A stretch of DNA of 25,032 nucleotides from the NCBI GenBank assembly GCA_001942045.1, contig MSTD01000036.1, positions 1 through 25,032 on the forward strand. The letters run 5' to 3'. Numbering within the stretch: position 1 is the stretch's first letter; every line of letters begins with the position of its first letter. Below are positions 15,849 through 23,401 of the stretch, in pieces. This DNA comes from Mycolicibacterium porcinum. GTDB lineage: Bacteria; Actinomycetota; Actinomycetes; Mycobacteriales; Mycobacteriaceae. Position numbers and translations under genes: made by a program. The notes under the pieces were generated by a model. It saw only the letters and a program-made list of their open reading frames with translations, had not been told where the DNA came from and ran no database searches.

Positions 15849-17411
15849 TCACACCTTCTCATGCGGCCTCGCGGGCGGAACCGCGGCCAGCAGGGTGCGG
15901 GTGTATTCGTGCTCCGGTTGGGTGAACAGCTCGGTGGCCGGGCCGTACTCGACCACCTCGCCGGCCCGCATCACCAGCACGTCATGACACATCCGGTGCA
16001 CCACCGCCAGGTCGTGCGCGATGAACAGGTAGGTCAACCCGAGCTCGCGCTGCAGTTCGGTCAACAGGTCGAGCACCCGCGACTGCACCGACACGTCCAG
16101 CGACGCCGTCGATTCGTCGAGGATGAGCACGTCCGGTTCGGTGGCCAGCGCCCGGGCGATGCTGACCCGCTGCCGCTGCCCGCCGGACAGCTCGTGCGGA
16201 TAGCGTGACGCGAACTCTGTTGGCAGTCCCACTAGTTCGAGTAGTTCGGCCACCCGTGCGGCGCGGCCGCGGCGGCCGGCGGCCAGTCGGTGCACGCGAA
16301 GGGGCTCGCCGATCGCAGCGCTCACTCGGGCCCGCGGATCGAGTGAGGCGAACGGATCCTGGAACACCAGGCTGATCCGGCGGCGCAGCGCACGCCCACC
16401 GGTCAAGACGTCGTCGCCATCCAGCGTCGCGGTCCCCGCCGACGGCTCGGTCAGCCCGGTCAGCGCGGCGGCCACCGTCGACTTGCCCGACCCCGATTCA
16501 CCCACGATCCCCAGCGTCGTCGCGCGTCGCAGGTCGAACGTGACGTCCTTGACCGCCTGCACCGCGCCGTACCGCACGTCAAGACCCTTGACCTGCAACA
16601 GAACCGGTGCATCCGCCGGGGCGGGATCGGGGCCGGCGCCATCGAGGAGTGGGCGTGCTGCCAGCAACTCCCGGGTGTAGTCGTGCTGCGGATGGTCGAA
16701 CACCTGCAGGATCGGCGCCTGCTCCACGGTCTGCCCGTCGCGCAGCACGGTCACCTCATCGGCCACCTGACCGATCACGCCGAGATCGTGACTGATCCAC
16801 ACCACCGCGGTGCCGAAATCCCGCTGCAGGTCGGCCACCAGCTCGATGATCTGGGCCTGAGTGGTGACATCGAGTGCGGTCGTCGGCTCGTCGGCGATGA
16901 GCAGTTCCGGATCGCAGGCCAGAGCGATCGCGATCATCACCCGCTGGCGCTGCCCGCCGGACAGCTGATGCGGGTAGGCATCGAGCCGATCGGGGGACAG
17001 CCCGACCGCCTCGAGCAGCTCACCGGCGCGCGCACGGGCCTGTCGACGCGTCATCTTGCGGTGCGTCTCAAGGGTTTCGGTGATCTGGCGTGCCAGCGTC
17101 AGCAGCGGGTTCAAAGACGTCCCGGGATCCTGGAAGACGAATCCGATCCGGCTGCCGTGCACCGCGCGAAGCGCCCGCGCCGACGCGCCGATCAACTGGG
17201 AATCACCGGCCAGGGTGCTGCTGCCGCTGACCAACGCTCCCGGTGCGTCCAGCAGGCCGGTGGCCGCCAGCACCGTCATCGACTTACCCGATCCGGACTC
17301 GCCGACGATGCCGACCGTCTGCTCGCGCTGCACGTCGAACGACACGCCCCGCACGATCTCGCGTCGGCCGATCGTGACCCGTAGGTCGTCGACCCTGAGT
17401 ATGGGGTTCAC
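15849..17411 (-). CDS. Peptide-type ABC importer, fused double ATPase (OppD-OppF-like)
   Basis: A 520-residue protein joining two OppD/DppD-type nucleotide-binding domains that in many bacteria are separate genes. Domain 1: Walker A GESGSGKS (37-44), Q-loop about 94, signature LSGGQRQR (150-157), Walker B LLIADEP (170-176). Domain 2: Walker A GESGSGKS (304-311), signature LSGGQRQR (408-415), Walker B VLILDES (428-434), each followed by an H-loop HDL. Both sites look competent. Each half ends in the H-x-YTRELL/YTRTLL segment typical of Opp/Dpp ATPases. The start is GTG 17409-17411, overlapping the upstream permease stop as GTGA; 45 further open codons upstream lie inside the permease gene. It powers uptake through the two permeases encoded just upstream. 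Confidence 0.92.
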   Translation of the reverse strand: MNPILRVDDLRVTIGRREIVRGVSFDVQREQTVGIVGESGSGKSMTVLAATGLLDAPGALVSGSSTLAGDSQLIGASARALRAVHGSRIGFVFQDPGTSLNPLLTLARQITETLETHRKMTRRQARARAGELLEAVGLSPDRLDAYPHQLSGGQRQRVMIAIALACDPELLIADEPTTALDVTTQAQIIELVADLQRDFGTAVVWISHDLGVIGQVADEVTVLRDGQTVEQAPILQVFDHPQHDYTRELLAARPLLDGAGPDPAPADAPVLLQVKGLDVRYGAVQAVKDVTFDLRRATTLGIVGESGSGKSTVAAALTGLTEPSAGTATLDGDDVLTGGRALRRRISLVFQDPFASLDPRARVSAAIGEPLRVHRLAAGRRGRAARVAELLELVGLPTEFASRYPHELSGGQRQRVSIARALATEPDVLILDESTASLDVSVQSRVLDLLTELQRELGLTYLFIAHDLAVVHRMCHDVLVMRAGEVVEYGPATELFTQPEHEYTRTLLAAVPPARPHEKV

Positions 17412-18289
17412 CGGCGGCCTGCCCTTCTCGCCTCGATCGAGGTGCGCTGTTTCGGATCGAGCACATCGCGCAGCCCGTCCCCGAACAGGTTGAACGCCAA
17501 CACCATCACGAAGATGGCGGCGCCCGGGAAGACCGCCATCCACCACGCCAGCGTGACGAATCCCTGGGCGTCGAAGATCATCCGGCCCAGCGACGGCTGC
17601 GGTGGCTGGATGCCGAGCCCCAGGAACGACAGCGCGGCCTCGGCCAGGATCGCGAAGGCCAACGACAGCGACAGCTGAACGATCAACGGCCCGGCGATGT
17701 TCGGCAGGATGTGCCGGATCAGGATGTAGCCGTCACCGGTGCCCATGCTCCGTGACACCGCGACGAACGGCTCCACCCGCACGCCTAGCGCCGAGGCCCG
17801 GGCCACCCGCGCGAAGATCGGGATGTAGACGATCCCGATGGCCAGCATCGTGGTGGTGATGCCGGGCCCGAGCACTGCCACAATCGCCAGCGCGAGCAGC
17901 AGCACCGGGAAGGCGAACATCACGTCGACAACGCGCATCACCACCGTGTCGATCCAGCCGCCCCGGTAGCCGGCGAGCACACCGACCAGCACGCCGACCA
18001 CCGCGGCCAGCGCCACCGAAACCACCGCGACCCGAAGCGAGGCGGCGATGGCCACCAGAACACGCGAGAACACGTCGCGGCCGAGCTCATCGGTGCCGAA
18101 CCAGTGCGAGGTGCTCGGGCCCTGCAGCGCACTGGGCACGTCGATGTCGTTGATGCCGTACGGGGCGATCCACGACGCGGACACGGCGACGAACAGCACC
18201 GCCACCAATATCGCGGCGCTGATCGCCGTCACCGGGTTCGACAGCATCAGACGCCAGGACGCGACCCGCGAATTCTGGGTGGTGGTCAT
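17408..18289 (-). CDS. Peptide-type ABC importer permease (OppC/DppC-like)
   Basis: A 293-residue inner-membrane permease. It has the OppC N-terminal layout: a short cytoplasmic start, a TM helix at about 21-43, then a periplasmic segment with STSHWFGTDELGRDVFSRV, a hallmark of this subfamily. Five more TM helices follow. The EAA coupling motif (EPFVAVSRSMGTGDGYILIRHILPN in two parts, about 170-195) contacts the ATPase. The C-terminus LFGDGLRDVLDPK is typical. Its ATG (18287-18289) overlaps the TGA of the first permease gene as ATGA, and its own TGA overlaps the ATPase start, so translation is coupled at both ends. Confidence 0.92.
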   Translation of the reverse strand: MTTTQNSRVASWRLMLSNPVTAISAAILVAVLFVAVSASWIAPYGINDIDVPSALQGPSTSHWFGTDELGRDVFSRVLVAIAASLRVAVVSVALAAVVGVLVGVLAGYRGGWIDTVVMRVVDVMFAFPVLLLALAIVAVLGPGITTTMLAIGIVYIPIFARVARASALGVRVEPFVAVSRSMGTGDGYILIRHILPNIAGPLIVQLSLSLAFAILAEAALSFLGLGIQPPQPSLGRMIFDAQGFVTLAWWMAVFPGAAIFVMVLAFNLFGDGLRDVLDPKQRTSIEARRAGRR

Positions 18290-19263
18290 GACAGCCGGAT
18301 CCTCGGATCGACCACCGCATACAGCACGTCCACCAGCAGGTTGATCAGCAGGAACAGCACAGCGATCAGCAGCACCGCGCCCTGGATCACCGGATAATCG
18401 CGTGCGGCAACGGAATTGAACACCAGCCGGCCCAAACCTGGCCAGGCGAACACCACTTCGACCACGATGACCCCACCCAGGATGGTGGCCAACTGGATGC
18501 CGGTGATGGTCAACACCGGCGGCAGGGCGTTGCGCACGATGTGGCGGAAGGTGACCACAGGTGGTGGCAGGCCCTTGGACCGCGCGGTGCGGACGTAGCC
18601 CATCGCGGCGACCTCCAGCACCGCCGAGCGCACATAGCGGGTCATGATCGCGCCGGCCACCAGGCCCACGGTCAGCCCGGGCAGGATGATGTGCCGCAGC
18701 CAGCCGCCCGGATCACCCAGCAGCGGGCGGTATCCGGAGGTGGGCAGCCAGCCCAGCGCCGAGGCGAATACGCCGATCAACAAGATGCCCAACCAGAAAT
18801 CCGGTACCGACACCCCGAACTGACTGGCGACCCGCACGATCGCATCGCTGACCCGGCCCTCGCGTAATGCGGCGAAGATCCCGGCCGGCAGCGCGATCAC
18901 CAGGGCGATGAGAATGCCCACCACCCCGAGCGACAACGTGGCGGGCAGCCGGTCCAGCAGTGTCACCGTGACCGGATCGCCGTTGCGGAAACTGACGCCG
19001 AGATCGCCGGTCAGCGCTGAGCCGAGGTAGGTGAAGAACTGCTCGACGATTGGTCGGTCCATGCCGCTGGCGGTGCGAAGGGCGTCGTACGCCTCCGGGG
19101 TGTAGCGGGTGCCGAGCGCGATGCGGACAGGATCGCCGGGTACCAGGTGCACCAGGGCGAATACCACGATCAGCACCCCGATGAGCACCACGGCCGAGTA
19201 CAACAGCCGTCGGGCCAGGAACTCCATGATGGGGTGGTTCGCACGGATGTTGCTCACGTTCAC
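18286..19263 (-). CDS. Peptide-type ABC importer permease (OppB/DppB-like)
   Basis: A 325-residue inner-membrane permease with six predicted TM helices. The first TM (LLYSAVVLIGVLIVVFALVH in parts) is followed by the LVPGDPVRIALG loop characteristic of OppB. The EAA motif is at YVRTARSKGLPPPVVTFRHIVRNALPPV (by parts). The C-terminal INLLVDVLYAVVDPRIR is nearly invariant in the family. The GTG at 19261-19263 overlaps the lipoprotein gene's TGA as GTGA and is preferred. An internal ATG 12 codons later (MEFLARRLL) resembles the usual family start but lacks a ribosome-binding site. Confidence 0.92.
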   Translation of the reverse strand: MNVSNIRANHPIMEFLARRLLYSAVVLIGVLIVVFALVHLVPGDPVRIALGTRYTPEAYDALRTASGMDRPIVEQFFTYLGSALTGDLGVSFRNGDPVTVTLLDRLPATLSLGVVGILIALVIALPAGIFAALREGRVSDAIVRVASQFGVSVPDFWLGILLIGVFASALGWLPTSGYRPLLGDPGGWLRHIILPGLTVGLVAGAIMTRYVRSAVLEVAAMGYVRTARSKGLPPPVVTFRHIVRNALPPVLTITGIQLATILGGVIVVEVVFAWPGLGRLVFNSVAARDYPVIQGAVLLIAVLFLLINLLVDVLYAVVDPRIRLS

Positions 19264-20789
19264 GGGGTTTCACCTCGATCGAGGTCGGCGGTGCGGAACC
19301 GGACGGCGCCGTCGCGGCGCACCTGATACCCCGACAGGTTGTTGGCCCAGGCCTGGATCACCGAGGGGTTGTACAGGTAGATGTAGCTGGCCTGATCCGC
19401 GATCCGCGTTGCGGCCTTGGCATAGAGGTCTTTTCGCTTGGCGACATCGGTTTCGGTACGGCCGGCGTCGAGCAGCCGGTCGACCTCGGGGTCGGAGAAC
19501 TTCTGCGCGTTGCTCGTGCCGTTCGTGTGGTGCTGGGCGTAGTAGAAATCGTCCGGGTCGATGTTCCCCAGCCAGCCCATCATCAGCATGTCGAAGTGGC
19601 CGGTGTTCTGCTCGTCGAGCCAGGTGGCGAAGTCGACGGTGCGGATGTTCACCGTGATGCCCAGTGGCGCAAGGTTGTCGGCAATGATCTGGGCCGCCGT
19701 CACGGTCTCGGGGTATTCGCTGGTGACCAGCATGTCGAGGGTGTGCGGTGCGGCGCCGGCCTGCTCAAGAAGGCCGCGCGCTTCATCGACGGAGAAGCGA
19801 TAGCGCTGGTAGTCGGTGAACCACGGGCTGCCGCGCGGGATCGCCAGCTGGTTGACCTCCGCGGTGCGGTAGCTGGTGGCTGCGGCGATGGCGTCCCGGT
19901 CGATGCCGTAGGCGATGGCCTGCCGCACCCGTGCGTCGTTCCACGGCGGCCGGGCCTCGTTGAGTGCCAGATACCAGTAGTCGTTGCCCGGTGTGACCGC
20001 CAGCGTCAGCGAGTCGTCGTCGCGCAACTGGGCCACCCGCTGCGGCGGCACCGAATCCGTCCAGTCGATCTCGCCGGCCTGCAGCGCCGACAAGGCGGTC
20101 GTCGGCTCGGAGATGAACCGGAACGTCACCCCGGAAGCCGGGGGAGCGCCTCCCCAATAGTGCGGGTTTGCCTTGAGCGTGATGGAGTCACCGCTGCGCC
20201 GGTCGGCGAAGGCGAACGGGCCGGTGCCGATCGGATGGGTGGCGATCTGCCCGCTCTCGACGTTCGCGCGTTGCACAATCGCCATGCCCTTGAAGCCGCC
20301 GAGGTTGGTCAACAGGTTCGGGGTGGGTTGACGGACCGTGATGCGCACGGTCGCCGGGTCCGGCGCGGTGACACCGGTGACGGCGCTGAACTTGTCGACG
20401 TTGGTCAGCTGCTCGTCGATGATGCGCCGGTATGAATAGACCACGTCGTCGGCGGTCAGCGGGGTGCCGTCGTGCCAGCGCACCCCGGGGCGCAGGTGGA
20501 AGGTCCAGGTGAGCTGGTCATCGCTGACCTCCCAGGAGCGGGCCAGCGCCGGTTGCATCTGCAGGTTCTCGTCGGGCTCGACCAGGGTGTCGAACACGTT
20601 CTCCAGTACCTCGAACGAAAAATAGGCACTGGTGCGGTGCGGGTCGAGCTGATCGGGCTCTCCGGCGATCGCCGCGATCAGATTGCCCGCCGAGGCGTCA
20701 CCGAGGTCCACCCGGCTGCCTGTGGAACAAGCAGCCAGCACGAATACCAGCACTGCCGCCAACGTTTTCATCGCTGGTCGTGTCGTCAC
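19260..20789 (-). CDS. Lipoprotein substrate-binding protein of a peptide-type ABC importer (SBP family 5)
   Basis: A 509-residue extracytoplasmic solute-binding protein. A lipoprotein signal peptide (MTTRPAMKTLAAVLVFVLAA) ends in the lipobox LAAC, with C21 lipidated. The mature part is an SBP family 5 (OppA/DppA) protein: NLIAAIAGEPDQLDPHRT near the start, FHLRPGVRWHDGTPLTADDVVYSYRR in parts, HPIGTGPF, ALNEARPPWNDARVRQAIAYGIDRDAI, and GWLGNIDPDDFY. Peptides are the usual ligands, but this family also binds sugars, nickel complexes and other solutes. The start is the GTG at 20787-20789, with GGAG 5 nt upstream; an ATG 6 codons later would also give a signal peptide. It is the first gene of the importer operon. 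Confidence 0.9.
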   Translation of the reverse strand: MTTRPAMKTLAAVLVFVLAACSTGSRVDLGDASAGNLIAAIAGEPDQLDPHRTSAYFSFEVLENVFDTLVEPDENLQMQPALARSWEVSDDQLTWTFHLRPGVRWHDGTPLTADDVVYSYRRIIDEQLTNVDKFSAVTGVTAPDPATVRITVRQPTPNLLTNLGGFKGMAIVQRANVESGQIATHPIGTGPFAFADRRSGDSITLKANPHYWGGAPPASGVTFRFISEPTTALSALQAGEIDWTDSVPPQRVAQLRDDDSLTLAVTPGNDYWYLALNEARPPWNDARVRQAIAYGIDRDAIAAATSYRTAEVNQLAIPRGSPWFTDYQRYRFSVDEARGLLEQAGAAPHTLDMLVTSEYPETVTAAQIIADNLAPLGITVNIRTVDFATWLDEQNTGHFDMLMMGWLGNIDPDDFYYAQHHTNGTSNAQKFSDPEVDRLLDAGRTETDVAKRKDLYAKAATRIADQASYIYLYNPSVIQAWANNLSGYQVRRDGAVRFRTADLDRGETP

Positions 20790-20799
20790 GATTACTCCA

Positions 20800-20818
20800 G
20801 GATCACCGCGGGTGATCC
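20800..20818. promoter_or_regulatory. Perfect 19-bp inverted repeat upstream of the importer operon
   Basis: GGATCACCGCGGGTGATCC has 8-bp perfect arms about a 3-nt centre and lies 10 nt before the GTG of the lipoprotein gene, immediately next to its GGAG ribosome-binding site. It is a strong candidate operator or a translational hairpin in the leader. No regulator gene is adjacent, so the binding protein is unknown. Confidence 0.55.
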
Positions 20819-20880
20819 GCCGTACGCTCACCCGCTGGGGCCGTCACGGGGGCCGGTCTGACACGTCCGGACCCATACCG

Positions 20881-20909
20881 GTGACGACGCTGATGAAGAC
20901 TGCGATACT
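20881..20909 (+). promoter_or_regulatory. Candidate leaderless promoter for the secreted cysteine-rich protein
   Basis: GTGACG at 20881-20886 (TGAC core of the -35), a 17-bp spacer, and GATACT at 20904-20909 preceded by an extended TGC. The predicted start of transcription, 8-9 nt later, coincides with the GTG start codon at 20918, which has no ribosome-binding site. Leaderless mRNAs are common in mycobacteria. Confidence 0.5.
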
Positions 20910-20917
20910 CACCCATT

Positions 20918-21457
20918 GTGACGTTCAAGCGCCCGGCCTGTGCAGCCGCCCTGTTCTCCTCGCTCGGAATCGGACTCAGCCTGGGGATTGCGGCCCCGGC
21001 GCAGGCGGAGCCCGTTATGCAGGGCGTCTACAACTACACGCAGGAAGGCGTGCACAACGAGACCTGGTCGGTCTGGCCGTCGTGCGTGCCCACGGTCGGC
21101 GATCTGCGGGAGCCGTTGGAGCTTGCGGTGGCGTGCCGGTTGCATGTCGAGACGACCCGTGGAAGCCGCGGTGGCGACGCCCGGTTGACCGGCGGGCAGT
21201 GGACGTATTCCACCACTGTCATGGAGGGCATCCAGTGCTCCGATGGCAGTTGGGCACCGATCACCGAGACCTACAAATTCGATGACATCGCGCTGAGAGG
21301 CACCCGCAGCATCGCCAACAACGAGGCGTGCGGCGGCACGCTGGCACCCGCCATTCACACCTTCCCCTTCACGCTGGCCTACAAGGAACCGCTGAAGACC
21401 CAGGTCGACGTCTATCCGCTCGACTGCGAGCCGGGCGGCCTGCGGTGGTGCACCTAG
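20918..21457 (+). CDS. Secreted six-cysteine protein of unknown function
   Basis: A 179-residue protein I cannot assign to a named family. A clear Sec signal peptide (MTFKRPACAAALFSSLGIGL and onward) ends with AQA-EP at residue 30. The mature chain of about 149 residues has six cysteines (56, 73, 107, 138, 170, 178), enough for three disulfides, and no TM segment. It contains many Thr, Trp and Tyr residues (QGVYNYTQEGVHNETWSVW; GGQWTYSTTVMEG), suggesting a beta-rich fold. The GTG at 20918 has no ribosome-binding site, and a promoter placed 8-9 nt upstream suggests leaderless translation. It is followed after 19 nt by a DUF4185 gene, implying co-expression with a candidate arabinan hydrolase; an accessory or binding role is speculation. 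Confidence 0.82.
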   Translation: MTFKRPACAAALFSSLGIGLSLGIAAPAQAEPVMQGVYNYTQEGVHNETWSVWPSCVPTVGDLREPLELAVACRLHVETTRGSRGGDARLTGGQWTYSTTVMEGIQCSDGSWAPITETYKFDDIALRGTRSIANNEACGGTLAPAIHTFPFTLAYKEPLKTQVDVYPLDCEPGGLRWCT

Positions 21458-21476
21458 GCCCGAGGGAGCAGGGCGA

Positions 21477-22547
21477 GTGCTACCGCTGATCGACGGCAAG
21501 GTCGTCGACATCACCGGGCCGGGCCGCACGGATCGGTTCGGGGTCACGGCCACCGATCTCGGGGCATCGGTCGTCGCGCCGAACGGCAAGCTGGTGTCGG
21601 TGTTCGGTGACACGTTCTCCGGGAGCCGGGTCGGGCAGGGGGACTGGCGCTCGCCGGTGGTCCTGATCGGCACCGGCGACGCCAACCACGAGATCGTCTA
21701 CGAATCCGCCGGGGGAGCAGACCCCGACTACGCGCGCCAGCTGTGGCACTACATCCACGACGACGAGGCGTCCGGGTGGCGGCATGGCGGCATCAGCACC
21801 GTGATCCCGTCCGACCTGCTGCGGGTCGGTGACTCGCTGTACCTGCACGCGATCGTCAATCATGGCTTCGGCACGGTCATCTGGACCGAGATCTGGCGCT
21901 CCGACGACAGTGGCGTGTCCTGGACCCACCTGGGTGACGAGGCGAAGTTCCCGGCCGACCTGCACGACGGGCATGCGCAATGCTGGTCGTGGGACTTCGA
22001 TCCGCAAGATGGCTGGGTGTATGTGGTGGCGACGGGGTTTCAGCGCGACAAGGGCATCATCTTGATGCGGGTCCGGCCTGATGCGATCGGCCGACGGTCG
22101 CAGTACGCCAGCTGGGGGTTCATCAACGGACGCTGGCAGTGGGGACAGCGGGCTACACCGATCACCCCGCCGGACGAGCAATGGGGCGAGCTCACCTTTC
22201 GGCGCACCGGCCCCGGCCGATGGGTTCTGGGCGGATTCCTGGCGTCCTCATATGCCTTGGGCTACCGGGTCGTGTCCTCACCGGTGGCCAACATGCACAC
22301 CACCGAAGTCCAGACACCCATCGTCGGGTCGTCGTGGCAGGCCGAGGACCACGCCGCCAACAAGGTGGCCCAACTCTACGGCGGCTACCTGCTGCCGGGC
22401 TCCCGCTTCGGCATCGCCGGCGGCGTCGGGCTCGTCGTCTCGCAGTGGCGCACCGACACCGGATGGCCTTACCGGGCAATGCAATTCAAAGCCGGGCTGA
22501 AGGACACCTCGAAGACGCCCCGTCAGCCCGACCCCGTCAACCTGTGA
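21477..22547 (+). CDS. DUF4185 protein without signal peptide, candidate GH183 endo-D-arabinanase
   Basis: A 356-residue DUF4185 protein, shorter than the secreted paralogue at 12679-13986 because it lacks a signal peptide and linker. It is similar in size to M. tuberculosis Rv3707c. The shared acids are D27 (TATDLG) and D45 (VFGDTFSG), spaced 18 residues apart. Repeated strand patterns with Trp-rich turns (WTEIWRSDDSGVSWTHLG; CWSWDFDPQDGWVYVVATGF) fit a five-bladed propeller as known for GH183. Activity on mycobacterial D-arabinan is inferred from family knowledge. Start GTG 21477 with GGAGCAGGG upstream. It lies 19 nt behind the secreted cysteine-rich protein. Without an export signal its route to the envelope, if any, is unclear. 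It ends 3 nt from the convergent SDR gene. Confidence 0.8.
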   Translation: MLPLIDGKVVDITGPGRTDRFGVTATDLGASVVAPNGKLVSVFGDTFSGSRVGQGDWRSPVVLIGTGDANHEIVYESAGGADPDYARQLWHYIHDDEASGWRHGGISTVIPSDLLRVGDSLYLHAIVNHGFGTVIWTEIWRSDDSGVSWTHLGDEAKFPADLHDGHAQCWSWDFDPQDGWVYVVATGFQRDKGIILMRVRPDAIGRRSQYASWGFINGRWQWGQRATPITPPDEQWGELTFRRTGPGRWVLGGFLASSYALGYRVVSSPVANMHTTEVQTPIVGSSWQAEDHAANKVAQLYGGYLLPGSRFGIAGGVGLVVSQWRTDTGWPYRAMQFKAGLKDTSKTPRQPDPVNL

Positions 22548-22550
22548 TCG

Positions 22551-23297
22551 TCAGGCGGTGAACCCACCGTCGACGTTCCAGTTCGCCCCGGTGACGTACC
22601 CGGACTCCGGGCCGGCCAGGAAGCTCACCACGGCGGCGATGTCGCTGGTGTGCCCGTAGCGGCCCAGCGCGGTGGTTTGCCTTACGACAGCGGCGAATTC
22701 ACCCTCGTCCGGGTTGAGATCGGTGGCGATCGGGCCGGGCTGCACGTTGTTCACGGTGATGCCGCGGGGTCCCAGGTCACGAGCCAGCGCCCGGGTGAGC
22801 GACGAAACCGCGCCCTTGGTCATCGCGTATACCGCCGTTCCACCGGTCGGGACCCGATCGGCGTTGATGCTGCCGATGTTGATGATTCGCGATCCTTCAC
22901 CGAGATGCGCCACCGCACTGCGGATCGCAGAGTAGACACCACCGATGTTGATCGCCACCAGGCGATCGAACTGCTCTTGCGGGAATTCGTCGATCGGCGC
23001 CATATAGGCGGTTCCGGCGTTGTTGACCAACACGTCCAGACCGCCGAGCTCTGCGACCGTCTGTTCGACCGCATTCGCCACCTGTACCGGATCGGCACTG
23101 TCGGCCTGGATCGCCACGACTTTCGCGCCATCGGCAGTCAGCTCGGCCACCAGCTTGTCGGCCTCGGGGGCCGACGCCCCGTAGGTGAACGCCACCGCGG
23201 CGCCATCGGCGGCCAGCCGCCTCACGATGCCCGCACCGATCCCGCGGGATCCTCCGGTCACCAGTGCGCGCCGCCCGGTCAAAGTTGATGTGGACAT
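22551..23297 (-). CDS. SDR family oxidoreductase (3-oxoacyl-ACP reductase-like)
   Basis: A 248-residue NAD(P)-dependent SDR. The cofactor loop TGGSRGIG (14-21), NNAG (92-95), S143, Y157 and K161 (YAMTK) are all present, followed by the PGPIATDLN segment after the catalytic Lys and the C-terminal GANWNVDGGFTA. The pattern matches FabG-like reductases that are annotated as 3-oxoacyl-ACP reductases but often act on other substrates; this one is not close enough to a known pathway to name a substrate. Start ATG 23295-23297 with GGAGGG 6 nt upstream. It is divergent from the DapB-N-like gene, sharing a 104-nt control region, and convergent with DUF4185. Confidence 0.9.
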   Translation of the reverse strand: MSTSTLTGRRALVTGGSRGIGAGIVRRLAADGAAVAFTYGASAPEADKLVAELTADGAKVVAIQADSADPVQVANAVEQTVAELGGLDVLVNNAGTAYMAPIDEFPQEQFDRLVAINIGGVYSAIRSAVAHLGEGSRIINIGSINADRVPTGGTAVYAMTKGAVSSLTRALARDLGPRGITVNNVQPGPIATDLNPDEGEFAAVVRQTTALGRYGHTSDIAAVVSFLAGPESGYVTGANWNVDGGFTA

Positions 23298-23373
23298 GTC
23301 GGCCCTCCGCGGGTAGTTCGACGAATGCGAATGATGTTGAGGTCAAAGCAGATCGCGCGATGATGATTCCCGA

Positions 23374-23389
23374 TGTGACCGGTATCACT
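23374..23389 (+). promoter_or_regulatory. CRP-type binding site in the SDR/dehydrogenase divergent promoter
   Basis: TGTGACCGGTATCACT matches the mycobacterial CRP consensus TGTGA-N6-TCACA in 9 of 10 defined positions. It ends exactly where the TAGGGT -10 box of the plus-strand gene begins, centred about 20 bp before the predicted transcription start, which would favour repression of that promoter. It is also 77 bp upstream of the divergent SDR start. Confidence 0.5.
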
Positions 23390-23395
23390 TAGGGT
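23390..23395 (+). promoter_or_regulatory. Candidate -10 box (TAGGGT), leaderless promoter
   Basis: TAGGGT is followed after 6 nt by the GTG at 23402, the usual -10 to start distance, so the mRNA probably begins at the start codon. The -35 region (TTCCCG, 23367-23372) is poor. Confidence 0.5.
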
Positions 23396-23401
23396 GTGGG
23401 C

